This document shows positions 37,531-47,702 of a DNA stretch of 49,356 bases, piece after piece. The notes under the pieces were generated by a model, which had not been told where the DNA came from, did not search any database, and saw only the letters and a list, made by a program, of their open reading frames with translations. The DNA lies in contig JAJYPH010000007.1 of the NCBI GenBank assembly GCA_021795575.1, forward strand, positions 1 to 49,356, read 5' to 3'. How positions within the stretch are numbered: the first letter of the stretch is position 1; the number at the start of each line of letters is the position of its first letter. The position numbers and the translations under genes were made by a program. The stretch comes from Bacillota bacterium (GTDB taxonomy: Bacteria; Bacillota; Sulfobacillia; Sulfobacillales; JAIMBI01).

Positions 37531-38784
37531 TTGGATGAAAAATGGCAGCGGCCCCGGGGCACCCAGGACATCCTGCCGGCCGACGCGGCGCGCGTGGAGC
37601 GGCTGCGGCGCCTGGTGTCGTCGGTGGCGGCGCTCTATGGGTACGGCGCCATTGAGACGCCCGTGTTTGAGCAGACGGCGGTGTTTGTGGACGGGGTGGG
37701 GGACGGCACGGACATTGTCCAGCACGAGCGCTATTCGTTTGTGGATTCCGGGGGCGTGGCGCTGACGTTGCGGCCCGAAGGGACGGCGGCGGTGGCGCGC
37801 GCCTATGTGGAGCATGGCCTGTCCGCGTGGCCCAAACCCGTGCGGCTGTACTACTGGGCGCCGATGTTTCGCCGCGAACGCCCCCAGAAGGGGCGCTACC
37901 GTCAGCATCAGCAGTACGGGTTTGAGCTTTATGGCTCGCCAGAGCCGTCCGCCGACGCGGAAGTGCTGCTGGTGGCGCGCCGTCTCCTCGAGCGAGTCGG
38001 GCTCACGCCCCAGGTGCTGGTCAACTCGATTGGCTGCGACGTCTGCCGGCCGGGGTACCGGGCCGCGTTGGTTTCCTACTTTCAGGAGCGGTGGGCGGAC
38101 CTGTGCGAGGATTGCCGGCGCCGCGCGACGGAGAATCCGCTGCGGGTGCTGGACTGCAAGCAGGATCGGGACGTGGCGCGGGGCGCCCCCGACATCGCCG
38201 ACTTTTGGTGCGCCGCGTGCCGAGCCCACCAGGACGCCGTCATGGCGCTGGTCGCCGACCAGGGCCTGGCGGTCGTGCGCGAGCCCTCCCTGGTGCGCGG
38301 GCTCGACTACTACTATCGGACGGTGTTTGAAGTGCACGATCCTTCCCTCGGCGCCCAGTCCACGGTGCTGGGCGGGGGCCGCTACGATGGCCTCACGGCC
38401 CGGGTGGGCGGGGCGCCCGTCCCGGCCGTGGGCTTTGCCGGCGGGGTCGAGCGCCTCCTGATGGCGGCGGGGAGTGCGGTCGCGGAGGATCCGGTGCCGC
38501 GGGCCTACGTGGCGCAGGTGGGACCGGGGCGCGCAGCGTGGCGGGTGGGCGAGATGCTGCGGGATGCGGGCATTCCCACCGAGGTGGATCTGATGGCCCG
38601 CAGCTTGAAGGCGCAGATGAAAGAGGCCGGGCGGCGAGCGGTCGTGGTGGTGTTGGCCGGGGGCCAGGAATGGGAGGCCGGACGGGTGGGGTTGAAGCGG
38701 CTGACCGATGGCCGAGAAGCCGAGGCGCCCTTGGTCGACCTGACCGAGACGGTGCGGGCGTGGCTCGATGAGCACGAGCGATGA
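37531..38784 (+). CDS. hisS: Histidyl-tRNA synthetase
   Basis: RPRGTQDILPADAARVERL, TLRPEGTAAVARAYVEHGL, FRRERPQKGRYRQHQQYGFELYG, LVRGLDYYYRTVFEV; TTG start with AAGGAGG. Confidence 0.97.
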   Translation: MDEKWQRPRGTQDILPADAARVERLRRLVSSVAALYGYGAIETPVFEQTAVFVDGVGDGTDIVQHERYSFVDSGGVALTLRPEGTAAVARAYVEHGLSAWPKPVRLYYWAPMFRRERPQKGRYRQHQQYGFELYGSPEPSADAEVLLVARRLLERVGLTPQVLVNSIGCDVCRPGYRAALVSYFQERWADLCEDCRRRATENPLRVLDCKQDRDVARGAPDIADFWCAACRAHQDAVMALVADQGLAVVREPSLVRGLDYYYRTVFEVHDPSLGAQSTVLGGGRYDGLTARVGGAPVPAVGFAGGVERLLMAAGSAVAEDPVPRAYVAQVGPGRAAWRVGEMLRDAGIPTEVDLMARSLKAQMKEAGRRAVVVVLAGGQEWEAGRVGLKRLTDGREAEAPLVDLTETVRAWLDEHER

Positions 38785-40583
38785 CCAAGAAGGAGAGTGG
38801 CTGGGCGGTGAGCAGCAGTCTGACAGACGTAGGCCGCACCGCCTACTGTGGACGGGTGGGCCCAGAACGGGTGGGCGAGACGGTGACGGTGGCGGGGTGG
38901 GTTCACCGCCGCCGGGATCATGGGGGCTTGGTGTTTATGGACCTGCGCGACCGTACCGGGCTGGTGCAGGTGGTGGTGAGCCCCGACGCGACGGCGGCAT
39001 TCGAAACCGCCGACGCAGTGCGTCCCGAGTGGGTGGTGTCGGCGACGGGGCCGGTGGCGGCCCGGCCCGACGGCATGGCGAACCCCGATCTGCCGACCGG
39101 GACCGTTGAGGTGCGGGCCACGGCGCTCTCTGTGTGGTCGCGCTCCGAAACACCGCCCGTGTCCCCAGCGGACGGCGCGAGTGTGGACGAGCGGCTGCGG
39201 CTTCGCCACCGGTATTTGGACCTGCGCCGGCCGGAACTGCTCCAAAACTTTGTGCTGCGGGACCGTGTGGTGTTTGCCGTGCGGCGCTGGATGCACGCGC
39301 ACGAATTTTTGGACGTGGAGACGCCGACCCTGGGGCGCAGCACCCCCGAGGGGGCGCGCGACTTCTTGGTGCCGAGCCGCCTGCAGCCCGGACACGTCTA
39401 CGCGCTGCCGCAAAGCCCGCAGGTGTGGAAGCAGCTGTTGATGGTGGGCGGGGTGGATCGGTACTACCAGATTGTCAAGGTGTTTCGCGATGAGGCACTC
39501 CGATCCGATCGGCAGCCGGAGTTCACGCAGATTGATGTCGAAACCTCGTTCCTGAGCCAGGACCAAATCTTGGACCTCATGGAGGACATGGTGCGCACCG
39601 TGTTTCAGCAGGCACTGGGCGTTGCGCTGCCGGCGTGGCCGCGCCTCACGCATGCGGAGGCGCTGGCCCAATACGGGACGGACAAGCCGGACCTGCGCGC
39701 CGGTCCTCCGCTCGTCGACCTGACCGCAGTTGGCCAACAGGTGGGGGCGCTGGCGCTTCCCGATGAGACACGCTGGGTGGGCATCGTCGTGGAGGCGGCG
39801 GCCTTTTCGCGCAAGCAACTGGACACGCTGGTGGACCGCGCCCGCGACTTGGGCGCGCCGGGCGTGTTCTGGATCCGCCGGACGGCAGACGGTGTCAGGA
39901 CCAACGCGGGTCGGGCGTTCACGGACGGCGGCGCGGGCCGCCTCGCGGAGGCTGCCGGGATGGGGCCGGACGGGTTGCTTTTGGTGATGGCGGGACCGAC
40001 GGGAGCGGTGCACCGGCACGCGGGAGCCCTGCGGTTGGAAGTGGCCGCGCAGCTGGGCCGAGAGGCCCCGGGGTTTCACTTCCTGTGGGTGACGGACTTT
40101 CCCCTGTTCGAATGGTCAGAGGACGAGCACCGCTGGACCTCGGCGCACCATCCGTTCACGATGCCGCACCCGGACGACCGGGAGCTGATCGCGACGGACC
40201 CCGGTCGGGCCCGTTCCCAAGCTTACGACGTGGTCTTAAATGGGGTGGAACTGGCCTCCGGCAGCCTGCGGATTTATGACTCTGAGCTGCAGGCCCAGGT
40301 GTTTTCCGTCCTGGGGCTGACGCCCGCCGAAACCACCAGCAAGTTCGGGTATCTGCTGGACGCGTTTCGCTTTGGACCCCCGCCGCACGGAGGCATCGCG
40401 TTTGGCCTGGACCGGCTGGTGATGCTCATGGCCGGCGCCGACAGCCTGCGCGATGTGATTGCCTTCCCGAAGACGCACACGGGGTCCGATCCCGTCATGG
40501 GCTCCCCGGCACCGGCCGATCCCAGCCAGTGGGCGGAGCTGCGCCTGACCCCCTGGGAAAGGGACCAGCCCCCGCGCCCCTGA
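38781..40583 (+). CDS. aspS: Aspartyl-tRNA synthetase
   Basis: GWVHRRRDHGGLVFMDLRDRTGLVQVV, RHRYLDLRRPELLQNFVLRDRVV, FLDVETPTLGRSTPEGARDFLVPSR, FGLDRLVMLMAGADSLRDVIAFPKT. Confidence 0.97.
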   Translation: MTKKESGWAVSSSLTDVGRTAYCGRVGPERVGETVTVAGWVHRRRDHGGLVFMDLRDRTGLVQVVVSPDATAAFETADAVRPEWVVSATGPVAARPDGMANPDLPTGTVEVRATALSVWSRSETPPVSPADGASVDERLRLRHRYLDLRRPELLQNFVLRDRVVFAVRRWMHAHEFLDVETPTLGRSTPEGARDFLVPSRLQPGHVYALPQSPQVWKQLLMVGGVDRYYQIVKVFRDEALRSDRQPEFTQIDVETSFLSQDQILDLMEDMVRTVFQQALGVALPAWPRLTHAEALAQYGTDKPDLRAGPPLVDLTAVGQQVGALALPDETRWVGIVVEAAAFSRKQLDTLVDRARDLGAPGVFWIRRTADGVRTNAGRAFTDGGAGRLAEAAGMGPDGLLLVMAGPTGAVHRHAGALRLEVAAQLGREAPGFHFLWVTDFPLFEWSEDEHRWTSAHHPFTMPHPDDRELIATDPGRARSQAYDVVLNGVELASGSLRIYDSELQAQVFSVLGLTPAETTSKFGYLLDAFRFGPPPHGGIAFGLDRLVMLMAGADSLRDVIAFPKTHTGSDPVMGSPAPADPSQWAELRLTPWERDQPPRP

Positions 40584-40584
40584 G

Positions 40585-41760
40585 CTAGGCGCCGGGCGCA
40601 TAGCGGGCGACGCGCGCTTCCAGCTGCGCCAGCGGGAGAAAGCCGGAGTGGTGCCACAGCACGCGGCCGGTCCGGCTGGTGAGCACGAACCACGGGAGTC
40701 CCTGCACCCCGTAGCCATCGGCCAGCCGGCCCGTGGCGTCCACCGCGACCGGATAGGACAGCGGTGCGCCCAGGCGCCCAAGCAGGGTGGCCAGGGCCGT
40801 GGGTCCAGGCTCGGTGGGCGCTTCGTCGACGGCGGTCAGCGCCGGCCAGCCGTGCGCCCCGGCCACGGCGGCATAGGTGTTCAGGGCCGTCAGCTCCTCG
40901 GCGAGGGGCGTGGTCTGGGTCAGCCAGCTGGCGAAAAACATCACCAGGTGCGACTGCCCCGGACCCAGAATGACCGGCGGCCCACCGCCCGTCGCGGTGG
41001 CGGTGGGGAGCGCCGCCGGCGTGGTGGGGGCTGTGCCCCCCACATACCGATAGGACAGGCGGGCCGGGACCTTCGGTGTCCCAGGCAGCCACCGGGCGAT
41101 GGCTCGTGCCAGGATCTGCCCCTGCTGTGCGATGCTCGCGTACGCCATCTGCGTTTCAAACAACGTTTCCTCACGGCCCTGCCGGTTGATGATGTACACA
41201 GCCGGGGTGTGGTCCACGTGGCCGTCGACAATCGCCGCGTAAATGCCGTAAGCACTCCAGACGCGGCGCACCTGACTCAGTGATCCGGTGAGAAACTGCC
41301 ACGACGTGGTGAGCCCGTGGGCGGCCGAAAAGCTGGCGACGTCGGACACCGACAGCGCCTCGGGATTGGCCACCACGCCCACCAGCTGGACGGCGGACGC
41401 CGCGGGGCCCAGCAAGTGCACGGCGTCCAGGAGGCTCATGGTGGTCAGCGGGCAGATGGTGGTGCACCGGTCGTCGACGAATGCCAGCACCACCACGCGC
41501 CCGCGCCACTGGTGGAGCGAGGCGGGGTGGCCAAACTGGTTCACCAGGCGGAAGCCGGGTGCCGGGCGGCCTCCGAGCGCGGTGCCGGGATCCAGGTCTG
41601 GGTTTGTGGCCAAGGCGGAGAGCGCCGGAGGACGGGCGCTTGGCGGTGGCGCCAGCCGGCTCCGTCCCGACAAAACCCCCACGAACAGCGCGGCCGCTGC
41701 CGCCACCACCAAAGCCATGGCCATGACCCGCCGGCCCACTCGTGAACGCCAACGGTCCAT
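40585..41760 (-). CDS. Sco1/SenC-type protein fused to a TlpA/thioredoxin-like domain
   Basis: VVLAFVDDRCTTICPLTTMSLLDAV (CxxxC Sco motif), ...VYIINRQGREETLFE; second domain HLVMFFASWLTQTTPLAEEL...YPVAVDATGRLADGYGVQGLPWFVLTSRTGRVLWHHSG. Confidence 0.88.
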   Translation of the reverse strand: MDRWRSRVGRRVMAMALVVAAAAALFVGVLSGRSRLAPPPSARPPALSALATNPDLDPGTALGGRPAPGFRLVNQFGHPASLHQWRGRVVVLAFVDDRCTTICPLTTMSLLDAVHLLGPAASAVQLVGVVANPEALSVSDVASFSAAHGLTTSWQFLTGSLSQVRRVWSAYGIYAAIVDGHVDHTPAVYIINRQGREETLFETQMAYASIAQQGQILARAIARWLPGTPKVPARLSYRYVGGTAPTTPAALPTATATGGGPPVILGPGQSHLVMFFASWLTQTTPLAEELTALNTYAAVAGAHGWPALTAVDEAPTEPGPTALATLLGRLGAPLSYPVAVDATGRLADGYGVQGLPWFVLTSRTGRVLWHHSGFLPLAQLEARVARYAPGA

Positions 41761-42137
41761 GGTCGCCCCCTCAAAGGTGGGACTCGGAACATAGGCTGTT
41801 GCGGCACGCGCTACTGAGGGGACCGTAAACCCGCAGGGATCCGCTTGTCAATCGGAGTGCGCCGTTTGTCTCCGAGGCGGGGCGCCCGAACGGTGCCGAC
41901 CGTACGCGGCCGACGTCGGGAGCTCGGCCGAGTCGTCGCCAACAGCCGGGGGCCGGTGTCAGCGCCGTCGTCTCGCCCCGGTGGACGCCAAGCGCTAGCG
42001 GGTTGTGTCCGCGAATGTGGTGTAAAATGCGCGGGGCGTTCTGAGACCCAGGGCTTTCCTGGACACAGAGCATCCCGTTCGGGTTTCCTTGGGCTAGTTG
42101 GCAACCGAAAGGAGTCCGCACGAGAGGCGACGGAAAG

Positions 42138-42947
42138 GGTGGCACGGAGCGACCTGTTGCGCAGGGCCGGGGTGGGCCCAGCCGAGTTCTTGCGGGTGGC
42201 GCTGGAGGGGTTGCTGCAGGGCCTCATGGAGGCCGAGGTCGACGCCCCGATGGGGGCCGACCGCTATGAGCGGACGGCGGACCGCGCTACGTACCGTCAT
42301 GGCCATCCGGACCGGGACGGGGGGACCCGCGGGCTGTGCCGTGGGGCCGAGCGAGTCGAAGGAGTTCTGGACCGGTTTCCTGCGGGACCTGACGGCACGG
42401 GGCCTCTCAGGGGTGCAACTGGTCATCAGCCACGTGCACCGTGGCTTGGTGGTGCCGACTCACACCGTGTTCCCAGGGGCCCCGTGGCAGCGGTGTCGGG
42501 GGCACGCGCTCCGCAATCTGTTGCGGCATGTGCCGAAACATCAGCCGGCCATGGTGGCGGCCGTGATCCGGACGATGTTCGTGCAACCGACCCACGCGGC
42601 GGTCTTAACCGAACTGGCGAAGGTGGGGGAGGCTGGCATCCGCGCTTTCCGCAGGTGGCGGACGCACGGCGCGACATGGCGGCGGATCTGCTGGCCTTTA
42701 TGCAGTTCCGTCGGAGCACGGGCGGCAGATCGATTCGACCAATCCGCTGGAGCGGCTGAACCGCGAAATCGGGCGGCGGGCCGACGTGGTGGGCATCTTT
42801 CCGAATCGGGCGGCCACCCTGCGGATCTGCGGCGCCGTGCTGATGGAGCCGAGCGATGCGTGGGCCGCGGCGCCGCGCCGATACTTCAGCCAGGAGTCCA
42901 TGGCCAAGGTCCTCCTGCCCGCCCTGCCGGCGGCGATGACGGCCTAA
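42138..42947 (+). pseudogene. IS256 (Mutator)-family transposase remnant with frameshifts and internal deletion
   Basis: FLRVALEGLLQGLMEAEVDAPMGADRYERTADRATYRHGH, then EFWTGFLRDLTARGLSGVQLVISHVHRGL, then STNPLERLNREIGRRADVVGIFPNRAATLRICGAVL in different frames. Confidence 0.8.
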
Positions 42948-43264
42948 GGGCCCGGCGCCGCGCGCCGGGGGTCTGACCGCGGGGGGCCGCCCCCCCGGCC
43001 GAGCAGACTTCCCCCGGCCCGCGCCGACGAGGGATGGGGCCTCCCGGAGGCGGGCGAGGTGCCGCTGGGCCGCCGCGCCGCGATTGCCGCGCGCTGGCCC
43101 GCACCTGGGCCGAAATGGCCCACGAGCTCCGCACCTGGGCCTTCACGACCGACCTGGTGAGCGAACAGCGGGCGTTGGAGGGCGCGGCGGGGATCCTGGC
43201 GCTGTGGGCCGCGCGCACGCCGCCCCCGTCCCCATGGGCCCACCGTCCGATGGGACCGTTTGCT

Positions 43265-43276
43265 GGGGGGGGGGGG
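43265..43276. repeat. Homopolymeric G12 tract
   Basis: tgctGGGGGGGGGGGGcacg. Confidence 0.9.
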
Positions 43277-43442
43277 CACGGACGCCCTGCGATACACCGG
43301 CCCGAGGCTTTCCGGCTTGACGCGCCGCTTCTTCGTCGGTTACGCTCTCTAGATACTCAGGGACCCGGCGGAACAACCTACTGGTTACCACCACGAATCC
43401 GGACGTGACCCGAACCGTCCTCGCAGAAAGGGTGGAAAACGG

Positions 43443-44303
43443 GTGACGCTGATGGCTCATGCCTTAGACGCTTTGAACCTGACCGGTGCATTGGTGGGAC
43501 CGGAAGCCCCTCTCGGGGGATCTTCGGCCCCGGTGCACCGGATCTCGGGGGCGGACGGCCGTGTATTTGCACTGAGGGTGCGGCCCCCGCAGCAGGCCCT
43601 CGCCATTGTGCGCGAAGCCAGCAATGCGCGATTGGCGGCAGAATTGGGCGTGGGCCCCCGGGTTGTGGGCGTGCACTGCGGTCCCAAAGTGGCGTGCCTC
43701 CTGACCGAGTGGGTGGCTGGATCCAGCTTGGTGGCGTGTCTGGTGAAAGAGCCGCAGCGCATCACGGTGTGGGCACGAGCGGCTGGCAAATTTCAAGCCG
43801 CCATGCATGACGCGGGTCGGGGACACCCGGGGCTCGGACAGTTGGACGTCGGGTGGGCACGCCCGCACTCGGCGGCGGAAGTCCACCGCCTCCAGCAGCT
43901 GCCGCCCTGCGACGTCGCGACCCTGGTCCACCTAGACTTTCATCCGATGAACTTGGTCGTCACGGGCGACGCCACCATGGCCGCCGTTGACTGGGTGAAC
44001 GCCGGCGTCGGCGACCGTCGGCTCGACGTCGCCCGCACGGTGGCTTGCATGGCGCTCGACGGGCCAACCCAGGGCCCGTTCGGCTTTTGGATCCCGGCGT
44101 TTGTGGCTACATTCGTCCAAGGCTACGAGGAGTCAGTCGGAGCTCTGTCGGACATGGCGCCGTTTGTGCGGTGGGCCGCGGAAGCCACGCTGCGCGATGT
44201 GCGGCCCAAGCGCTCCCCGGAGCAGGTGGCCCGCATGGAGGCGGTGGCGCGGCGGTGGGATGAGTCTGCCGCCTGGCCTCCGGATGGTGCCTCGAACGCA
44301 TAG
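43443..44303 (+). CDS. Aminoglycoside phosphotransferase/choline kinase-family protein
   Basis: ACLLTEWVAGSSLVA, ATLVHLDFHPMNLVVTGDATMAAVDWVNAGVGDRRLDVARTVACMAL (HxDxxxxN and DW motifs). Confidence 0.88.
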   Translation: MTLMAHALDALNLTGALVGPEAPLGGSSAPVHRISGADGRVFALRVRPPQQALAIVREASNARLAAELGVGPRVVGVHCGPKVACLLTEWVAGSSLVACLVKEPQRITVWARAAGKFQAAMHDAGRGHPGLGQLDVGWARPHSAAEVHRLQQLPPCDVATLVHLDFHPMNLVVTGDATMAAVDWVNAGVGDRRLDVARTVACMALDGPTQGPFGFWIPAFVATFVQGYEESVGALSDMAPFVRWAAEATLRDVRPKRSPEQVARMEAVARRWDESAAWPPDGASNA

Positions 44304-44639
44304 GAGTGCCGTGGCCGGCGCACCTCTCGCCAGCGCTGGCCGAATGTTGGAGCCCCCGCCGTCCGCGCCTGCCTCAGGTCTGCGGCCCCGTCCCACGATA
44401 GAACTGGCTGACCCGCCACGCCCCGCGTTCCCCTTTCCGGGGTCTCCTATGGGTTCAACGCACGGCTTCGTCTCTTTACCTTCTGCACCGATCGCGACGT
44501 TTGCCGTGCCGGCGGCGCCGTAACGCCCATGGCGGTGGGTCCGCGGCGTAGCGGGCCTCTTTTTATCGGCCGCTTGTCGGCCCCTCCGTCAGGTTTTCCG
44601 CACTTTGCGATGCGGGACGGGCGGCCCAAGGCGGCGGGT

Positions 44640-45181
44640 CAGTCCATCCGCATGCCGTCATTGACGTCCAGCATGTGTCCCGTGATCCCGTTGGAGGCCG
44701 GGATCGGCAAGGGCCCGCGCGGCGGGCGGCGTGGGAGACCTTGTCCCCCGTGCTGGCCGGTGTATCTCGCGCCGTCCGACGACTGGGCCCCCGTCAGTTC
44801 TACCGGCGACGGGCGCACGCGCTGGGCTACCCCGGCGCCCGGCTCCTGGAGGAGACGGAACAACAGGTGCGGGACACCCTGTGGGCGCTGGCGACGCAGC
44901 AAGGCCGCCCGCCCGTGCTGGCGGTGGACTGCTCGCGCCCCGGCTGCTGCAGGCACTGCACTTCCTCTGGAAGTACCACCTCGACAGTACGGCACCGGTG
45001 GCCCTGACTCTATGCGGGCATACGGAGCTGCGCCACACACCGGCGCTGCGCCCACTGGAGGTGATCCGCCCACGCGTCACCGAATAGGGGGCTGCGGGCC
45101 TGCCGGATGGCGGCCTATGCCGGTCAACAGACGCTGGTGGAGGATGCGGTCACGGCCCATGCCGCGACCGATCTCCAATGA
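44640..45181 (+). pseudogene. Decayed ExeA/TniB-type AAA+ ATPase associated with mobile elements
   Basis: EETEQQVRDTLWALATQQGRPPVLAVD in one frame, LLQALHFLWKYHLDSTAPVALTLCGHTELRHTPALRPLEVIRPRVTE in another, MAAYAGQQTLVEDAVTAHAATDLQ in a third; order matches ExeA-like ATPases. Confidence 0.55.
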
Positions 45182-45727
45182 GCCAGCCTGGGGCCACCCG
45201 GCTGACTTCTATCCGAATCCGACGGGGCACCCGGGGCCGAGTGCCCCGTTCTTCCGGCCCGACGGCGACCACCGACAGGGGCAGTCCTGGCCACACAGCC
45301 TTAGACTCGATAGTGGGGGCCGGTGCTGTCACATTGTCTAGGGTGGCCGCAGTCGGCGATCGTCATCGCGGAGACCCGGCCGCCACCCCGAACGGTATCT
45401 GGCGGGCCCGTCCCAGCCGCCGGCCCTCCCTGACCGCATGGTGATCCATCGCTCGGAGGATCCCCCGTAAATGGCGAGCATGAAGTTCCTGCATCTATCT
45501 GTCCATTGGGGCTTGACATCTACCGATCAGGTCGGACGGTAACATCAGTACACAAAGTGCGCTCTCTATTAGCCATCTGGAAAAACGGCATTTGCGGTGT
45601 GCCGGCTCGCGAGCCTCGTCGGACGCGAGGGGGCGGAATCAGGAAAGTGGCTGCGTTCTTAAACGTTTGGCGTCGCCGACCCGTTGATGCGAGTGTGAGC
45701 GGGATCTGACCCGATGGGAGGGTGTCG

Positions 45728-46399
45728 ATGGCCAAGCCCGGTCGCGCCGACGTGGAACAGGAGGTGGGCGAGTGGGTGGGGGAGTACGGCGACCGCCTGG
45801 TGCAATACGCCTGGGCCTTGGTGCGAGACCGGGAGGAGGCCCAGGACGTGGCGCAGGAGGCATTTCGGCTGTTGTACCGCTGGCATGCGGGACCCGGCGC
45901 CGCCCGACCGATGACCCCGGCGCTCTTGTACCGCATCGCCCAGCGCGTGGCCCTCGACCGGCTTCGCCAGCGGCCGACGCGTCCCCTGCCTCGGGACTCG
46001 GCTGCGGAGCCTGCCCCGCTGTGGGACGCTCAAGGGGATCTCCGGCTCGATGTGGAGCTGGTGCTGGCCGAGATCGCCTGGTCAGACCGCGCGGCGCTTC
46101 GGCTGTTCTACTGTGATGGGTGGACGACGGAGGACATCGCTCGCCATCTAGGCGTGACGCGCGTGAACGTGCGGGGGCGGCTGTTCCGTGCGCGCCAGCG
46201 CTTCATGAAGATTTGGAGGGCCCGGGATGTGGAAGAGGATAGTGCGCCCGAAGGTGTGGGCCGGCGGGATGCCCGAGACGCGTGGGAAGGAGAGGGGCCT
46301 GATGCACCATCAGCGGAGCGACCGGTCGGGGACCGTGGGCGGAGACGACGCGTTGCGCGAAGGGGTCGCCGTGGGGCCGCGGCCGCGGTTGACCTTTGA
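45728..46399 (+). CDS. ECF-like RNA polymerase sigma factor
   Basis: QYAWALVRDREEAQDVAQEAFRLLYRW, ALLYRIAQRVALDRLRQR, DRAALRLFYCDGWTTEDIARHLGVTRVNVRGRLFRARQRF. Confidence 0.88.
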   Translation: MAKPGRADVEQEVGEWVGEYGDRLVQYAWALVRDREEAQDVAQEAFRLLYRWHAGPGAARPMTPALLYRIAQRVALDRLRQRPTRPLPRDSAAEPAPLWDAQGDLRLDVELVLAEIAWSDRAALRLFYCDGWTTEDIARHLGVTRVNVRGRLFRARQRFMKIWRARDVEEDSAPEGVGRRDARDAWEGEGPDAPSAERPVGDRGRRRRVARRGRRGAAAAVDL

Positions 46400-47654
46400 C
46401 CGGAATCGCTGGACGGCGGGGACAGTCGGGCGTGCCGCCGAGCCCCGACGTTGGGCGGGGCCCATGTGGATGGCTGGCGCGGCGGCCGTGGCGGTGACGG
46501 CGCCGGCTTGGCTGCACACCGTCCACCTCCTCGGACCTGGTCAGCCGGCCGTGGTGGTGCCCGTGCCGGCGGCGGCGCGGGGACACGTGGGGCTCGAGCA
46601 TGTCTGGATGACGTCGGCGGCGCGCGGCTGGGCGATGGGGGCTCGGGGCGTCATCTGGTCCACGGCCGATGGCGGTCGCCGGTGGCAGAATGTGTCGCCG
46701 CCGCACGCACCAGCGGTCGGTGCCTTGGTGGTGCGCTCCTCCCGTGCTGCCTGGTGGGCGGCGGCCAACCGCGAGGGCGTCCGCATCTACCACACCCAAA
46801 ATGGGGGGCGGACGTGGAGGTGGACCGAACTGACCGGGCCGGCATTTCCGGCCGGCTGGCGGCTGTCGCGGCACGCCCTGGCGCTGGGGCGACCCGGCAC
46901 GGCGTACCTGTTGGTGGCGCCCAACTGGTATGGCAAGGCGGGATCGCCGCCGGCGGAGCCGGACACGCTCTGGGTCACCCACAACGGGGGCATGACGTGG
47001 ACGCGGCGCGTGCTGTCCGGATTCACGGGAGGCGTGGAGGATGCGGGCCGCCTCTACGCGGGGCCGGGCGGTACGCTGCTGTTGGAAAGCGCCGACCACC
47101 ACCAGGCGTGGCGGTCGTCCGATGGCGGCCGGCACTGGACGGCGGTGCCAGTCCGCGGTGTCCGTGCGGGCGCGCGGCTGGTGGGTCATCCGATATTTTT
47201 CGGCCAGGGACCCTGGGGCGTCGGGGCTGTGGCTCGCCTCGACGGGCGCACTAGGGGCTCCCGTGTCGCAGGACACGACCGATGTCCTGGTGAGCAGCAC
47301 CGGCGGCGCGTCGTGGACGTTCACCATGACGATCCAGGGCTTCAACCCGGTGCTGGCGGGGTTGTCGCCCACCAGCTGGGCCGGCGCGGCCAGCGATCCC
47401 GGGAGCGGCGGCCCCTCCGGACCGCCGGGCCAGTACTTTGAATACGAAACCCATCGCGGGGGTGTCGGCCAGTGGTCAGAGACGCTGGTGCCGCAACTGT
47501 CCTCGGCCGCGCGTATTCAGGAGCTGGACTTTCTGACCCGGCAGGACCAGTGAGTCCTGATGGATGTGGGCGGTGCGAGTGATCTGTGGGCCTCTACCAA
47601 TGGCGGACGCGGGTGGTCCGACGTGTCGTCCGGCACCAACCCCCAAGCCCCCTG
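46271..47654 (+). pseudogene. Membrane-anchored BNR/Ycf48-like propeller protein, disrupted by a frameshift and an in-frame TGA
   Basis: TM WMAGAAAVAVTAPAWLHTVHLL; WSTADGGRRWQNVS, HTQNGGRTWRWTE, WVTHNGGMTWTRR, RSSDGGRHWTAVP; continues in another frame VSSTGGASWTFTM...LDFLTRQDQ-TGA-VLMDVGGASDLWASTNGGRGWSDVS. Confidence 0.75.
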
Positions 47655-47662
47655 ACCGATGA

Positions 47663-47691
47663 CGTGAGTGGCCGGATGCGGGCCACTCACG
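47663..47691. terminator. Hairpin between convergent genes (possible bidirectional terminator)
   Basis: CGTGAGTGGCC-GGATGCG-GGCCACTCACG inverted repeat; no clear U-tract. Confidence 0.5.
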
Positions 47692-47702
47692 CGAGAGGCG
47701 CG

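Noticed and set aside
36319-38775. 818-aa minus-strand ORF
   Set aside because: Antisense to relA-dtd-hisS, which are unambiguous
43034-43408. 124-aa plus-strand ORF between IS256 remnant and phosphotransferase
   Set aside because: Contains the G12 tract and low-complexity sequence, no recognisable family; not listed as a CDS
47551-47553. In-frame TGA as a selenocysteine codon (selB is present in the window)
   Set aside because: The position lies between propeller repeats where Trp is plausible, the same gene also carries a frameshift, and no SECIS hairpin was recognised; a decaying gene is simpler
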